In this document: one piece after another, positions 50,519-59,740 of the stretch | Layout: each line of letters begins with the position of its first letter | Position numbering within the stretch: the stretch's first letter is position 1 | NCBI RefSeq assembly: GCF_014202115.1 | Contig: NZ_JACHFW010000003.1 | Span: 1 to 64,000, forward strand | DNA from: Catenibacillus scindens | Lineage (GTDB): Bacteria; Bacillota; Clostridia; Lachnospirales; Lachnospiraceae | DNA: 64,000 nt | Reading direction: 5' to 3' | Notes under the pieces: generated by a model | Databases searched by the model: none | The model's input: the letters and a program-made list of their open reading frames with translations, nothing else | What the model was told of the DNA's origin: nothing | Translations under genes and position numbers: made by a program

Positions 50519-51579
50519 TTTTCTTTCCTCCATGTAAATGCGGCGGAAACTGCTGCCGCCACAGCAAAACCAAGAATAACCGCTACTTTTCCGTTAAAGG
50601 TCGGGCCGTCTGCGGATGAGGCCAGGCCAAAGTTGTGGCAGAAAGCGGCTCCGGCAATCATACCTATGACTGTCACCGCCGAATCGGTATTCCCCTCGCC
50701 GGCAAGGATGAGCTGCCGCAGCGGGCATCCGCCAAGGAGAATGGACATCCATCCCACTAAAGCCATACCCAGGAAATTCCAGAGACCGTCGCTGTGGGCC
50801 ACAGGCTGTCCCGCGAAACCGGGATGAAAACTGCCAAGGATCAGATTTCCGATTACCACAGTGACGATAATGGCCGCAAAGCCCATGATCAGACTGAAAT
50901 CCTTAAACATTACGCTGTTGCGGATGCCGCCCACCATACACATGCGGCTCCTCTGGCACAGGCCGCCCACGACCAGTCCGGCAACCAGCGACACAATCCA
51001 TAATGGGTGCATACTTCCCGGACCTTCTGCGGAAACCTGAAATGCCGCAGGAAATACAAGTGTAAAAACAAATAAAATAACAAAAACTGCCGGAAGTCCC
51101 AGAGCCTCCCCTTTGGACTGGCGGTAAGCCCGGTTCAGAGTAAAGCCTTTTTTCAGAAAAATAATACCCTCCAAAATACCGGCCACAAAACCGATAAGGC
51201 CCAAGATCGCGTTGAAATCGCCGCCGCCAATGCGGATAACCATTCTCAGCGGGCACCCCAAAAACATCAGTGCCCCGATCATGACAAAGGCGCCCAAGAT
51301 AAAACGGACCACCGGCGATGAGCCGCCCTTTCCCTTAAACTCTTTCGCGGCGAAGGCTGTAACGGCCGCTCCGGCAATGATTCCGACAATCTCCGGCCGG
51401 AAATACTGAACCGTGGCCGTGGAATGGAGTTTCAACGCTCCGGAAATATCCCGGAGAAAGCAGGCGATACAAAAACCCATGTTGGCCGGATTTCCAAGAA
51501 ATGTCAGGGTCAGCGCCGCAATGCCGATGACAACTCCCGTGAGTAGAATGATCCCATTCTGTGACATAAATCTTTTCAT
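50515..51579 (-). CDS. yedE: YedE family putative selenium transporter, 354 aa
   Basis: Inner-membrane protein with about 9-10 helices and two related halves (YeeE/YedE fold). Conserved Cys sites appear in NMGFCIACFLRDI, MFLGCPLRMVIRIGGGD, RSRMCMVGGIRNSVMF and LLGGCPLRQLILAGEGN. The repeated GCPLR motif matches the YedE/thiosulfate-transporter pore architecture. Length fits the selenium-associated YedE group. GAGGTG is 8 bases ahead of the ATG at 51579; the frame extends further upstream without support. Confidence 0.93.
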   Translation of the reverse strand: MKRFMSQNGIILLTGVVIGIAALTLTFLGNPANMGFCIACFLRDISGALKLHSTATVQYFRPEIVGIIAGAAVTAFAAKEFKGKGGSSPVVRFILGAFVMIGALMFLGCPLRMVIRIGGGDFNAILGLIGFVAGILEGIIFLKKGFTLNRAYRQSKGEALGLPAVFVILFVFTLVFPAAFQVSAEGPGSMHPLWIVSLVAGLVVGGLCQRSRMCMVGGIRNSVMFKDFSLIMGFAAIIVTVVIGNLILGSFHPGFAGQPVAHSDGLWNFLGMALVGWMSILLGGCPLRQLILAGEGNTDSAVTVIGMIAGAAFCHNFGLASSADGPTFNGKVAVILGFAVAAAVSAAFTWRKEK

Positions 51580-51726
51580 AACAAAGCACCTCATCTGATG
51601 TTTTTCGGAGTCTCCGTAATTCAACGGAAACGACGCCATAATTATACCAGCTCTTTTAACCCCTGTGAATCCGTGATCTTTTCCAATGGCAGGACAAAAC
51701 CACACCCCCGCCGCATCGCTGGAAAT

Positions 51727-51966
51727 CTATGAATTGTAAGAGAGAACCTCATAGATTCCCTCAAACTCAGGGAAATCCTCCCCAGTCTCAAACAGAAAGC
51801 GTTCCTCAGGATCCGCCCACCAGGCAATGCCGCAGTCCGAAGTCACCGACCGGGGCACCGGCCCCAGGCGTCCGGGAAGGCCCCTGAGGGCACATATTTT
51901 CTCCATAGCCATGGCCGCCGCCGTGGTGTGAAAGGTGATGATCAATTTTAAAGTTTTCTCCCTCAT
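51727..51966 (-). CDS. DUF3343 putative Se/S carrier protein, 79 aa
   Basis: Small soluble protein: LIITFHTTAAAMAMEKICALRGLPGRLGPVPRSVTSDCGIAW, the DUF3343 pattern with a single conserved Cys near residue 45. The family is associated with orphan selD loci and proposed to carry selenium or sulfur. The ATG overlaps the stop of the aminotransferase gene upstream (4 bp), showing coupling. Confidence 0.88.
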   Translation of the reverse strand: MREKTLKLIITFHTTAAAMAMEKICALRGLPGRLGPVPRSVTSDCGIAWWADPEERFLFETGEDFPEFEGIYEVLSYNS

Positions 51967-53096
51967 CGTTTTGCGATCCTCCTTACCGCCTCAATAGCCT
52001 GATCCACGTCATCCGCTGTATTAAACCATCCAAAAGAAAAACGCACCGCCCCCTGCGCCTTTGTTCCCAGAGCCTCATGCATCCTTGGGGCGCAGTGGGC
52101 GCCGGAACGGACAGCGATATCAAACTCCTGAGATAAAATATCTTCCACCTCCCCGGAATCATAGCCGGAAATATTCAGAGCCACAATAGGCGCCCGATCC
52201 CCAGAAAAATCACCATACACTCGGACGCCCTGAAAATCTTTAATACCTTCATAAAAGGCGGCCGCCAGACGGGATTCATTTTTGTGGATTACGTCTGTTC
52301 CAATTTCCAGAATATAGTCCATAGCCGCTTTCAGTCCGGCAATCCCGTGACCATTGAGGGTTCCCGCCTCCAGACGGGTGGGATACTGGGGCGGCTGTTC
52401 CTGCAGATAAGTCTGGACGCCGGTGCCGCCCATTTTCAGGGGGCGGATATTGACGCCCCCGGCCACACACAGGCCGCCGGTGCCCTGGGGACCCATCAGC
52501 CCTTTATGTCCGGTAAAACACAAAACGCTGATCCCCATATCTGCCATGTGAATATGAAAACTGCCCGCAGTCTGGGACACGTCGGCGATGAACAGAAGGC
52601 CGTATTTTTCAGCGATCTGCCCCACCCTGGCAATATCTATAAGGTTTCCCGTCAGATTGGAGGCGTGAGTGCAGACAATCGCCTTTGTATTTTTCCGGAT
52701 CATAGTCTCTATCTGAGAAATATCCACATTTCCCAGCGCGTCCGCCGGCAAAAAACTGACCTGGGTTCCCAGCGCCTGCAGGTGATACAGAGGCCGAAGC
52801 ACTGAATTATGCTCCAAATCTGTGGATATGACATGATCCCCGGAATTGATCAAGCCAAAAATCGCCGTATTCAGCGCCTCTGTGGAATTGGCTGTAAAAC
52901 ACACCCGCTGTGGATCGTCCAGGTGAAACATCCGGGCCGCCGTCTCCCTGGCAGAATAGATGAGCCGGGCCGCGGACATAGCTCCGGCGTTAGCCCCTCT
53001 GCCGCTGTTGCCAAGACTGGTCATAGCCTCTGCCACCGCCTCAATGACACAAGGCGGCTTATGAATGGTCGTCGCCGCGTTATCCAGATAGATCAT
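51963..53096 (-). CDS. Class V aminotransferase, cysteine desulfurase/selenocysteine lyase-like, 377 aa
   Basis: PLP-dependent enzyme. MIYLDNAATTIHKPP start; VCFTANSTEALNTAIFGL; ADVSQTAGSFHI (PLP Asp); CFTGHKGLMGPQGTGGL with the PLP Lys; and an active-site Cys in VRSGAHCAPRMHEAL near residue 345. This group (csd family) delivers S or Se from cysteine or selenocysteine. The start at 53096 follows AGGAGG; the upstream ATG at 53138 is less likely. First gene of the selenium cluster, supplying selenide for SelD (inference). Confidence 0.93.
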   Translation of the reverse strand: MIYLDNAATTIHKPPCVIEAVAEAMTSLGNSGRGANAGAMSAARLIYSARETAARMFHLDDPQRVCFTANSTEALNTAIFGLINSGDHVISTDLEHNSVLRPLYHLQALGTQVSFLPADALGNVDISQIETMIRKNTKAIVCTHASNLTGNLIDIARVGQIAEKYGLLFIADVSQTAGSFHIHMADMGISVLCFTGHKGLMGPQGTGGLCVAGGVNIRPLKMGGTGVQTYLQEQPPQYPTRLEAGTLNGHGIAGLKAAMDYILEIGTDVIHKNESRLAAAFYEGIKDFQGVRVYGDFSGDRAPIVALNISGYDSGEVEDILSQEFDIAVRSGAHCAPRMHEALGTKAQGAVRFSFGWFNTADDVDQAIEAVRRIAKR

Positions 53097-53222
53097 GGCG
53101 TCATTCCTCCTGTTATGATTCATTTTAGCATTGACCAAAGAACTATGTCAACATGCCTGTATCCAGGTTAATGCCCTGTGAATGCCCTGTGAACAGAGGC
53201 TCATGTGCCAAAGCAGCACAAA

Positions 53223-53260
53223 GGCCAATTCCCCCACAGCAAGCTGTGGGGGAATTGGCC
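53223..53260. terminator. 38-bp perfect hairpin between operons
   Basis: Arms GGCCAATTCCCCCACAGC and GCTGTGGGGGAATTGGCC around AA. It lies 20 bp past the UroD-like gene's stop on the minus strand, where a short CTTTGT follows, so it probably terminates that operon. Confidence 0.65.
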
Positions 53261-53280
53261 TAGAGGACGCCTATATAGGG

Positions 53281-54261
53281 TTATCGATATAACGCTTCAC
53301 TGTATTTGCGGCACTCATCACAAACCCAGGACCGCCTTCGGGCGATTTCCGGATTTGCCGGATCCCCCATAACAATGGGGAACAGGGCGAAATGCCCGTT
53401 TTTACCATAGTCGTCAACGACTTTGCGCGTGGCCGCGCGAACCATTTCCTCAGATGCCCCTTCAAAGTTATGAGGGCCTGTGGAATCCCATCCGCCGTGG
53501 ATTAACAGCCGGTCTCCATATCTGGCTTCAATCCCGTTAAGGTCATTCATGATCTGTCCGGTCTGCCAGATCGTCGCCCCTGTCTCCACGATATCCGGAA
53601 TAATGGCTTCTGCCTTTCCGCACACATGATGTTCCAGGATCAGTCCACAGTTTACCGCCGTCTTTCCCAGCATCATCTCAAAGGGCTTAATCAGATCATC
53701 ATACATTGCTTTTGAAAAAAACAGGCCGTCGCCGGAACATACATCATCGCCATTGACATAAATATCCGGTTTATAGTAATAGGCAATCTTTTCTATGGTT
53801 TTCATTTTAAACTTTGTATGGGCCTCAAAAAATTCATAAACCGCTTCAGGCTCCTCAAGCATGGCAATAAGCGCTTCACATGTACCCATAAGGGATTGGA
53901 GCCGGTTAAAATTGCCTTCCATGCCAAAGCAGGCCACAACTTTTTCATTTCGGTCTATCCGGGCAAGATCTCTTTGGGCAGCCCCTTCCCAATCCATAGC
54001 GTCAAGATCCGGAAATTCAATATATTTTTTCCACTCTGTAATATCCTCAAGCACATGGTAATAAGGGTCAGGGATGGCCTGCCATCCGGTATCCTCCGTG
54101 CAGATCCATTTTGCCCCAAACATATCCTTTCCGCCCCGCATATAGTCCCCCTGATTATTAAGTACTGAGGCGCCCATAGGGGCATAGGCGTCATAAAAAT
54201 TAGGCATCCATGCCGGTTTCTGATGATTATAAACTAAAAAGAAGTTTTCCCGTTCTGTCAT
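53281..54261 (-). CDS. Uroporphyrinogen decarboxylase family protein, 326 aa
   Basis: TIM-barrel of the URO-D/MtaA superfamily. NFFLVYNHQKPAWMPNF, MGTCEALIAMLEEPEAVYEFF, YVNGDDVCSGDGLFFSKAMYDDLIKPF and LILEHHVCGKAEAIIPDIVETG match the group that includes corrinoid methyltransferases and URO-D-like enzymes. The His-x-Cys (HHVCG) fits a zinc-binding methyltransferase type rather than true HemE, which is longer and has other N-terminal motifs. 24 bp downstream of a solute-binding lipoprotein gene. Substrate unknown. Confidence 0.85.
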   Translation of the reverse strand: MTERENFFLVYNHQKPAWMPNFYDAYAPMGASVLNNQGDYMRGGKDMFGAKWICTEDTGWQAIPDPYYHVLEDITEWKKYIEFPDLDAMDWEGAAQRDLARIDRNEKVVACFGMEGNFNRLQSLMGTCEALIAMLEEPEAVYEFFEAHTKFKMKTIEKIAYYYKPDIYVNGDDVCSGDGLFFSKAMYDDLIKPFEMMLGKTAVNCGLILEHHVCGKAEAIIPDIVETGATIWQTGQIMNDLNGIEARYGDRLLIHGGWDSTGPHNFEGASEEMVRAATRKVVDDYGKNGHFALFPIVMGDPANPEIARRRSWVCDECRKYSEALYR

Positions 54262-54284
54262 CTTTGATAAATTTCCTCCTGATA

Positions 54285-55910
54285 TTATTCCTGAGACGCC
54301 TGCCATGTCTCTAACTGCTGCTGTACATTGTCGATAACATCCTGGACGCCGGCGGCTTCCATCTTGTTATGCAACTCACTTAAATTGGCGTCTGCATCAC
54401 CGATACCGCAATTTAAACCGCGGACATATTCATTCTTCGCGCTGGTCATCCCCGCGATCTGGGTATCCATTCCGGTGGAGTTTGCGGAAAAGCCAAAATT
54501 GGAAGACAGTGTGGCCTCAGCGTCGTACTGCTGTCCCTTCTCGCGGATATCCGAAGCCTCCGTATCTCTGACTCCTGCAAGGAACTGGTTGCCAAAGAGC
54601 CATGTATAGCCGTTATAGTAGCCCACAGAATTCATATCCTTGCCTTCCGGGAAAGAGAATCTTCCGTCCTCGCCAACCACATAATCTTCATTTTCAACAC
54701 CATAGTTTAACAGGTTCACAATGCGCTCGTCAGTATACATCATATTTAAAAACTTCATAGCCGCTTCCGGCTCTCTGGCAGTCACCGGTATGGTCCATGT
54801 GATCGTCCCTACATTCCATGTAGTCAGAGGCGTCCGGGCAATCTCCACAGGAACCATTTCCTGCTGGCAATTCTGGTTTACTGTATCCAGCGCATTTAAC
54901 TCGGTTCCGTTAAAGTAACAGAACGCTGTCCCGGCCTTAATATACTCCTCCGGCATCTGGTCGTCTGTGGCGGCGTCGGCGTAAATATAACCGGCCTCAT
55001 ACCACCGCTGAAGCATCCGGCAGGACTCCTGATAAGCTTCAGTATCATAGAGATTAACAATCTGGTTTGGATTATCGGAAAGAATACCGATATAACCGCC
55101 GATCAGATCTTCATAAGTCACCGCGTCGGCAAAATCGCCGGTGGTAAATACATTGGCAAAGTTCCATACGCCGGAGGTGGACGCCGGTACGATGGGCGTC
55201 AGATCAGTCTCATCTTTCACCGTCTGGAAAATAGCTTCCAGATCCGCCATAGAATCGGCGCTCTGGGCGGCCTCCAAAAGCCCAAGTTCTTCCAGCACAT
55301 CTTTGCGCATGAAACAGAATGATCCCCCAGCCTTTGCGGAAATCACCGGCACTCCGTAGATGGAACCATCCTGAGTGGTAGCGTTAAAATACCCCTCCGG
55401 CATTGCCGTCGTTAAATCCTGTCCGTACTCCGCAAGAAGATCATCCAGAGGATTAAGCTGATTCTGTGCCTTCAGCGCAGAAATCGCCGTGGAGCCATAG
55501 AAAAATGTAGGCAGCAGGTCAAGCTGCTCTCCGCCGGAGATCATCAGATTGATCTGCTGATCCCAGTTGCCCTGCTCCAGAGAAAGGAGCGTCACTGATG
55601 TACTGATTTCCGGCACAGTGATGGCATTGATAGCGTCGGCCACTCTCTGGACGTCGTCGGTAGATATGGCCCTAGGCGAATAAAAGGCCATAACAATCTC
55701 TGCCACATCTTCCAGATTTTCTCCCTGGGTGCTGTCTGTACCCTGAGTATCTCCCTCCGCGCTCAGGCTGCCGCCAGTGGCGCTTTCATCAGCCGCGCTG
55801 CTTCCACTGTCCGCTGCTGTACTGGCTGTGCCGCTCTCTGAGCTTCCACATCCTGCGGCTGCCGCCGCCAGACTCATTGCCATAATTAAGGCTGTCATTT
55901 TTTTTGTCAT
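54285..55910 (-). CDS. Extracellular solute-binding lipoprotein (family 1, LplA-like), 541 aa
   Basis: Lipoprotein signal with lipobox AAAAAGC near residue 21. A Ser/Thr/Ala/Gly-rich tether follows (to about 65), then a bilobed periplasmic-binding fold (AEIVMAFYSPRAISTDDVQRV, MISGGEQLDLLPTFFYG, IYGVPVISAKAGGSFCFMRKDVLEEL). A DUF3502-like end is seen (ISGxxx..LETWQASQE). Probably binds a carbohydrate for an ABC importer. No permease or ATPase genes are adjacent. Paralogous to the protein at 56953. Cotranscribed with the UroD-like gene. Confidence 0.9.
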   Translation of the reverse strand: MTKKMTALIMAMSLAAAAAGCGSSESGTASTAADSGSSAADESATGGSLSAEGDTQGTDSTQGENLEDVAEIVMAFYSPRAISTDDVQRVADAINAITVPEISTSVTLLSLEQGNWDQQINLMISGGEQLDLLPTFFYGSTAISALKAQNQLNPLDDLLAEYGQDLTTAMPEGYFNATTQDGSIYGVPVISAKAGGSFCFMRKDVLEELGLLEAAQSADSMADLEAIFQTVKDETDLTPIVPASTSGVWNFANVFTTGDFADAVTYEDLIGGYIGILSDNPNQIVNLYDTEAYQESCRMLQRWYEAGYIYADAATDDQMPEEYIKAGTAFCYFNGTELNALDTVNQNCQQEMVPVEIARTPLTTWNVGTITWTIPVTAREPEAAMKFLNMMYTDERIVNLLNYGVENEDYVVGEDGRFSFPEGKDMNSVGYYNGYTWLFGNQFLAGVRDTEASDIREKGQQYDAEATLSSNFGFSANSTGMDTQIAGMTSAKNEYVRGLNCGIGDADANLSELHNKMEAAGVQDVIDNVQQQLETWQASQE

Positions 55911-55981
55911 AAACCCGTTCCTCCTCGCTTAGGGAGGCCCTGCGCCCCGTATATCCTGTGTTCCCCCTGTGCCTCCCGGTT

Positions 55982-56677
55982 TTAGTTTTCAGTTTTTTGT
56001 TCCCGACTGCTCAGACTCACAATATCTGCCTCAAGGATCTGATAACCTCCGTCAACTCTTCTCAGCCATCCGTTTTCCACAAATTTTTTTAATATCCTGT
56101 GAAAATGCCGGTAACTGATATCAAGCTGCTCCGCGGCAATCACCTGATTCTCCCGAAAAAAGCCCGCGGCGTTCGATGAATTTTTCAGATACCTGGCCAC
56201 CTTTTCCTGAGCGCTGCTCAGATTATTGACAAGCTGCATATTGCCAAAATACCCTGACTTTTCGACCAGATTTTCACACATAAAGAACAAAAATACAGGG
56301 TCGCTTCTCAACTGGTTTTTAATTTCCCCGTAATCTAAAAGCAGGGCCACACAATCCTCCACCATCTCCACGCTGTTGTCATCTCTGCGTTCTTCAGGCC
56401 CCAGAATAAACTCCATTTCCCCAAGAATGGAAAAAGCCTGGCAAAAACGGTACAGGATCCGTTTGCCGCTGTCCACATTTCCATAAACCTTATATCTGCC
56501 CTCAACCATAAAATAAATATACCTGGCAAATTCCGAATCTGTGTACAGAAATGTCCGTCTTGGGAAACGGGCCAGGGTCATATGTGGGTAATACAGGGAA
56601 ATATCTGAAAAACAGGCATCAATGTGGTATTTTTTAATGTACGCGTCTAACAGTCTCCGGTTTTTCATCTCTTCCAT
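55982..56677 (-). CDS. Crp/Fnr family transcriptional regulator, 231 aa
   Basis: The N-terminal cyclic-nucleotide-binding-like beta roll (RYIYFMVEGRYKVYGNVDSGKRILYRF, SILGEMEFILG) is joined by a long helix to a C-terminal winged helix (QVIAAEQLDISYRHFHRILKKFVENGWL, recognition helix YRHFHRILKKF). No Fnr-type N-terminal cysteine cluster, so it is not an obvious oxygen sensor. Sits between two paralogous solute-binding protein genes and probably regulates one or both. ATG at 56677 after GGAGG. Confidence 0.92.
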   Translation of the reverse strand: MEEMKNRRLLDAYIKKYHIDACFSDISLYYPHMTLARFPRRTFLYTDSEFARYIYFMVEGRYKVYGNVDSGKRILYRFCQAFSILGEMEFILGPEERRDDNSVEMVEDCVALLLDYGEIKNQLRSDPVFLFFMCENLVEKSGYFGNMQLVNNLSSAQEKVARYLKNSSNAAGFFRENQVIAAEQLDISYRHFHRILKKFVENGWLRRVDGGYQILEADIVSLSSREQKTEN

Positions 56678-56745
56678 CAACTACACCTCCATCATAGTAT
56701 TTCTTTCTTGCAAGCACATGGGACATAAGTCCTACTTTTTGTCAA

Positions 56746-56774
56746 TTATACCAATTTTGTCACATATATACAAT
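56746..56774 (-). promoter_or_regulatory. Promoter of the Crp/Fnr gene
   Basis: Minus strand TTGTAT (56774-56769), 17-bp spacer, TATAAT (56751-56746). The spacer and flank hold TGTGACAAAA and TTGACAAAAA, possible half-sites for autoregulation. Confidence 0.6.
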
Positions 56775-56795
56775 CAAAGCAGGAGATTTTTGTAC

Positions 56796-56851
56796 AAAAA
56801 AACAATCCCCCAGGATCCGGTATCTTTAAACCCGGATTTTGGGGGATTGTC
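56796..56851 (-). terminator. Terminator of the solute-binding protein gene at 56953
   Basis: Arms ACAATCCCCC and GGGGGATTGT with an inner ATCCGG/CCGGAT stem; on the minus strand the stem is followed by seven T. Confidence 0.88.
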
Positions 56852-56952
56852 TTTTACAATATTAAGTTTTTGATGCTGTTTCGCGCAGCCAAAACAGCAT
56901 CAAAGGGTTATGGGGGACAGCGCCCCCAACGAAAAGGAGGAAATTTCTCATA

Positions 56953-58617
56953 TTACTGCTGTTCCAGCCACTCATTAAGCTGAGTCTGATAGCATTCAAT
57001 GATCTTGTCCACACCGTTATCTTTCAGCTTCTGGACAAAATCTGTATAAGCGGATTCATCGCCGGCGCCTGTCTGAATCTGGGCTTTATATTCGGCAATA
57101 ACATTAGTTACGGCGCCGATTTCATTTGTAATGGAGGATGTGTCGCAGGCAAAGCCAAGGTAAGCGCTGACGCCTCCCTCCTCCTCAACTTCCTGGCATC
57201 TCTCACGGAAGTCAGCACCATCGCCGTACCAGGGAAGTGTGATAAACTGATTGCCAAACAGGAAGTCATCGGAATGATAGGCTCCTTCTTCTCCATTAAC
57301 ATAATTTGCCTGTCCGTCAACAACTTCGTAGTCGCGGCCTTCAATCCCCCATGCGAGAAGGTTTGCAATACGGGAATCTGTAAACATCATATCAAGGAAT
57401 GTCATGGCTGCTTCCGGCTCTTTTGCGGAGTTAGGAATCGTCCACACAAACTTTGTCAGAGAGCTTGTTGTTACAGGATATGTAATAATGGGAACACATG
57501 TCATCGGCATGCCGCAGGCTGCGGATTTCAGTGTCTCAACGCCCTCCTCGCAGTTGCCAAGGTAAGAGAAAGCTACGCCTGACTGAACCATAGTTTCAGC
57601 CATTTCGCCGTTGGTCGCTGTATCTTTGTAAACATAACCTTTATTATACCACTCGCGCATTTTCTCAACAACAGCCTGGAATTCTTCTGTTTCATAGTTA
57701 TTGCGGATTGTCGTATCGCTGCCGTCAGGATTAATGGAAATCACGTTATTGTTATCCCCTAAAGAGTCATAGCAGGTGGCCTCAGCGAAAGTATCTGTTG
57801 CCAGGTATCCAGGATTGATGCCAAGGCAGTTGCCAAATCCGTCGGAAGATACAATACCTGCCAGGTTGCCCCATTTATCACTGTTTTTCACAGCTTCAAG
57901 AATTTCTTCGTACTCGGCAAGACTTGTCATGTTCTGAGCTTTTTCAAGAAGGCCAAGGTCCTCCAGAACATCAGTACGCATGATGATCCAGGTGCTTGCA
58001 ACGTATGTACGATTTCCCGGAACACCGTAAACACGGCCATCAGCAGATGTCCCTTTGAGTTTGTCCCCAAGGATTTCTTTAATGTCTGTACCATACTCAT
58101 CCAGCAGATCTGTGATATCCATAAGCTGGTTCTGAGTCTGCATAGTTGTAAAGGACGCCGCGTCCATCGGCATGGTCAAAAGAAGATCCATGGGCTCGCT
58201 GGATGCCATACGGAGACTCACTTGCTGAGCATAGCTTCCGGTCTCAACCATCTCAAGATTAACGTGAACATTGATCTCATTTTCCGTAATCTCATTGATG
58301 GCGTCCTCAACATCCTGAAGGCCGGCTGGAATCGTGCTTGTGGCCAGATACATCATATCAATATCAACAATATCATCCCATGTCACATTGTAATTGCCAG
58401 CGGCTGCTGATGTGCCATCATCTGCAGCAGCGGAATCATCAGCGGCTGCTGTGTCGCCTGCTGTGGAAGCATCGTCTGACGCTGCGGCTGTATCGCCTGC
58501 GGACTCCGCTGTTGTATCCGCGGACGCGGACCCTGAACCCTCACTGTTTCCGCAGGCTGCTAAAGAAGCGGCCATGGCAACAGTCAGCATAAGTGCCATT
58601 GTTCTTTTTAATTTCAT
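56953..58617 (-). CDS. Extracellular solute-binding lipoprotein (family 1, LplA-like), 554 aa
   Basis: Signal peptide with lipobox AASLAAC near residue 22. A long Ala/Asp/Ser-rich tether (about 25-75), then a bilobed binding fold (DIVDIDMMYLATSTIPAGLQDVEDAI, RMASSEPMDLLLTMPMDA, VYGVPGNRTYVASTWIIMRTDVLEDLGLL) and a DUF3502-like C-terminus (DKIIECYQTQLNEWLEQQ). Clear paralogue of the protein at 54285. No permeases are beside it. A sugar isomerase gene lies directly upstream, supporting a carbohydrate ligand. Confidence 0.92.
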   Translation of the reverse strand: MKLKRTMALMLTVAMAASLAACGNSEGSGSASADTTAESAGDTAAASDDASTAGDTAAADDSAAADDGTSAAAGNYNVTWDDIVDIDMMYLATSTIPAGLQDVEDAINEITENEINVHVNLEMVETGSYAQQVSLRMASSEPMDLLLTMPMDAASFTTMQTQNQLMDITDLLDEYGTDIKEILGDKLKGTSADGRVYGVPGNRTYVASTWIIMRTDVLEDLGLLEKAQNMTSLAEYEEILEAVKNSDKWGNLAGIVSSDGFGNCLGINPGYLATDTFAEATCYDSLGDNNNVISINPDGSDTTIRNNYETEEFQAVVEKMREWYNKGYVYKDTATNGEMAETMVQSGVAFSYLGNCEEGVETLKSAACGMPMTCVPIITYPVTTSSLTKFVWTIPNSAKEPEAAMTFLDMMFTDSRIANLLAWGIEGRDYEVVDGQANYVNGEEGAYHSDDFLFGNQFITLPWYGDGADFRERCQEVEEEGGVSAYLGFACDTSSITNEIGAVTNVIAEYKAQIQTGAGDESAYTDFVQKLKDNGVDKIIECYQTQLNEWLEQQ

Positions 58618-58694
58618 AATGATTTACCTCCCATTTATATACCGCGGTCTGGAACGTTTACATGCCGCGGTTCCCCTTGATTAAAAAATACCAA

Positions 58695-59474
58695 TTAAAT
58701 AAATAAGGCTCTGCAGGCCGCAAGGCTTGCTTCTTTATCCATTGTAGCGGAATATTCCAAAGCTACATATTTGTCATAACCTAAATCTTTCAGTGTCTTT
58801 AAAATATAGCTGTAGTTAATTTCTCCGTCTGTGATCTCTGTGCGGTTAGGGGCAGCAGCGATATGAATATGTCCGATCTTATCAAGATTGTTTTTAAGTG
58901 TATTGGTGATATTTCCTTCCATAAGCTGATAATGGAAAATATCATACAACAGCTTCAGGCTTTCGCTGCCAACCTCGTCGATTACAGCAAAAGGCTCTGC
59001 GCTATCTCTGAAAAATCCTGGAAACGGCGCATAAATTGGCTCCAGAATCAGTGTCACACCTGCAGCCTCAGCTAAAGGCGCCTGCATCTTAAAGCCCTCA
59101 ACAATGTTCTTGTGGCTTTCCTCATGGCTGAATCCAGGCATCTCGTCAGCGGTTACGATAATGTTCTTGCAGTCAAATCTCTTGGCTACCTCAATCGTTT
59201 CTTTTAAGCCTTCCAGAGCTTTTTCATGGGTAGACGGGTCTGCTAAAGTCCCTCTGTCTTTTGCACAGATGGATGTGACCGTCAGGCCAAGTTCTTTCTG
59301 TTTGGCTACAAGTCTGTCCACATCCTTATTGGCCCAATCCCAAAATTCTACACAATCAAACCCTGCTTTTTTCGCCAGCTCCATCCCTGCCAGGATCTTG
59401 TCCGTATCGGCAAATACCGGACCCTGGGGTGTGATTTCAAGATAGAGCAGATCAATACATAAACTGTACTTCAT
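58695..59474 (-). CDS. Sugar phosphate isomerase/epimerase (hydroxypyruvate isomerase-like), 259 aa
   Basis: Xylose-isomerase-like TIM barrel, AP endonuclease 2 family. KYSLCIDLLYLEITPQGP; VEFWDWANKDVDRL; LILEPIYAPFPGFFRDS (metal Glu); LLYDIFHYQLMEGN (metal Asp and His); HIHIAAAPNRTEITDGEINY (His); YVALEYSAT (last Glu). It matches the Hyi/EboC-type group. The start at 59474 follows GGAG; the frame extends upstream without support. Probably acts on the sugar captured by the lipoprotein encoded downstream. Confidence 0.9.
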   Translation of the reverse strand: MKYSLCIDLLYLEITPQGPVFADTDKILAGMELAKKAGFDCVEFWDWANKDVDRLVAKQKELGLTVTSICAKDRGTLADPSTHEKALEGLKETIEVAKRFDCKNIIVTADEMPGFSHEESHKNIVEGFKMQAPLAEAAGVTLILEPIYAPFPGFFRDSAEPFAVIDEVGSESLKLLYDIFHYQLMEGNITNTLKNNLDKIGHIHIAAAPNRTEITDGEINYSYILKTLKDLGYDKYVALEYSATMDKEASLAACRALFI

Positions 59475-59740
59475 TCTGAAACACTCCTTCCTCAATACTT
59501 CGGTTGATGATGATTTTATTATAAGTAATGAGGCTGATTTCAGGGGCGCGAAGTGGAGAACAAAGATTTCCAAAAACAGTCATTCGTGTATTTTAAGGGA
59601 TACTTGTCTCATTTTTGAAACTTTAGTACCGCAAATAGACATGGCTTGAACCGCGTACTGTCCCTTTACGACAGATAAAAAAACAACAGCACATCGCAGT
59701 GGTCTCGGTGACAGGAAAAGTCAGCTTCTTCACTTTTTAT

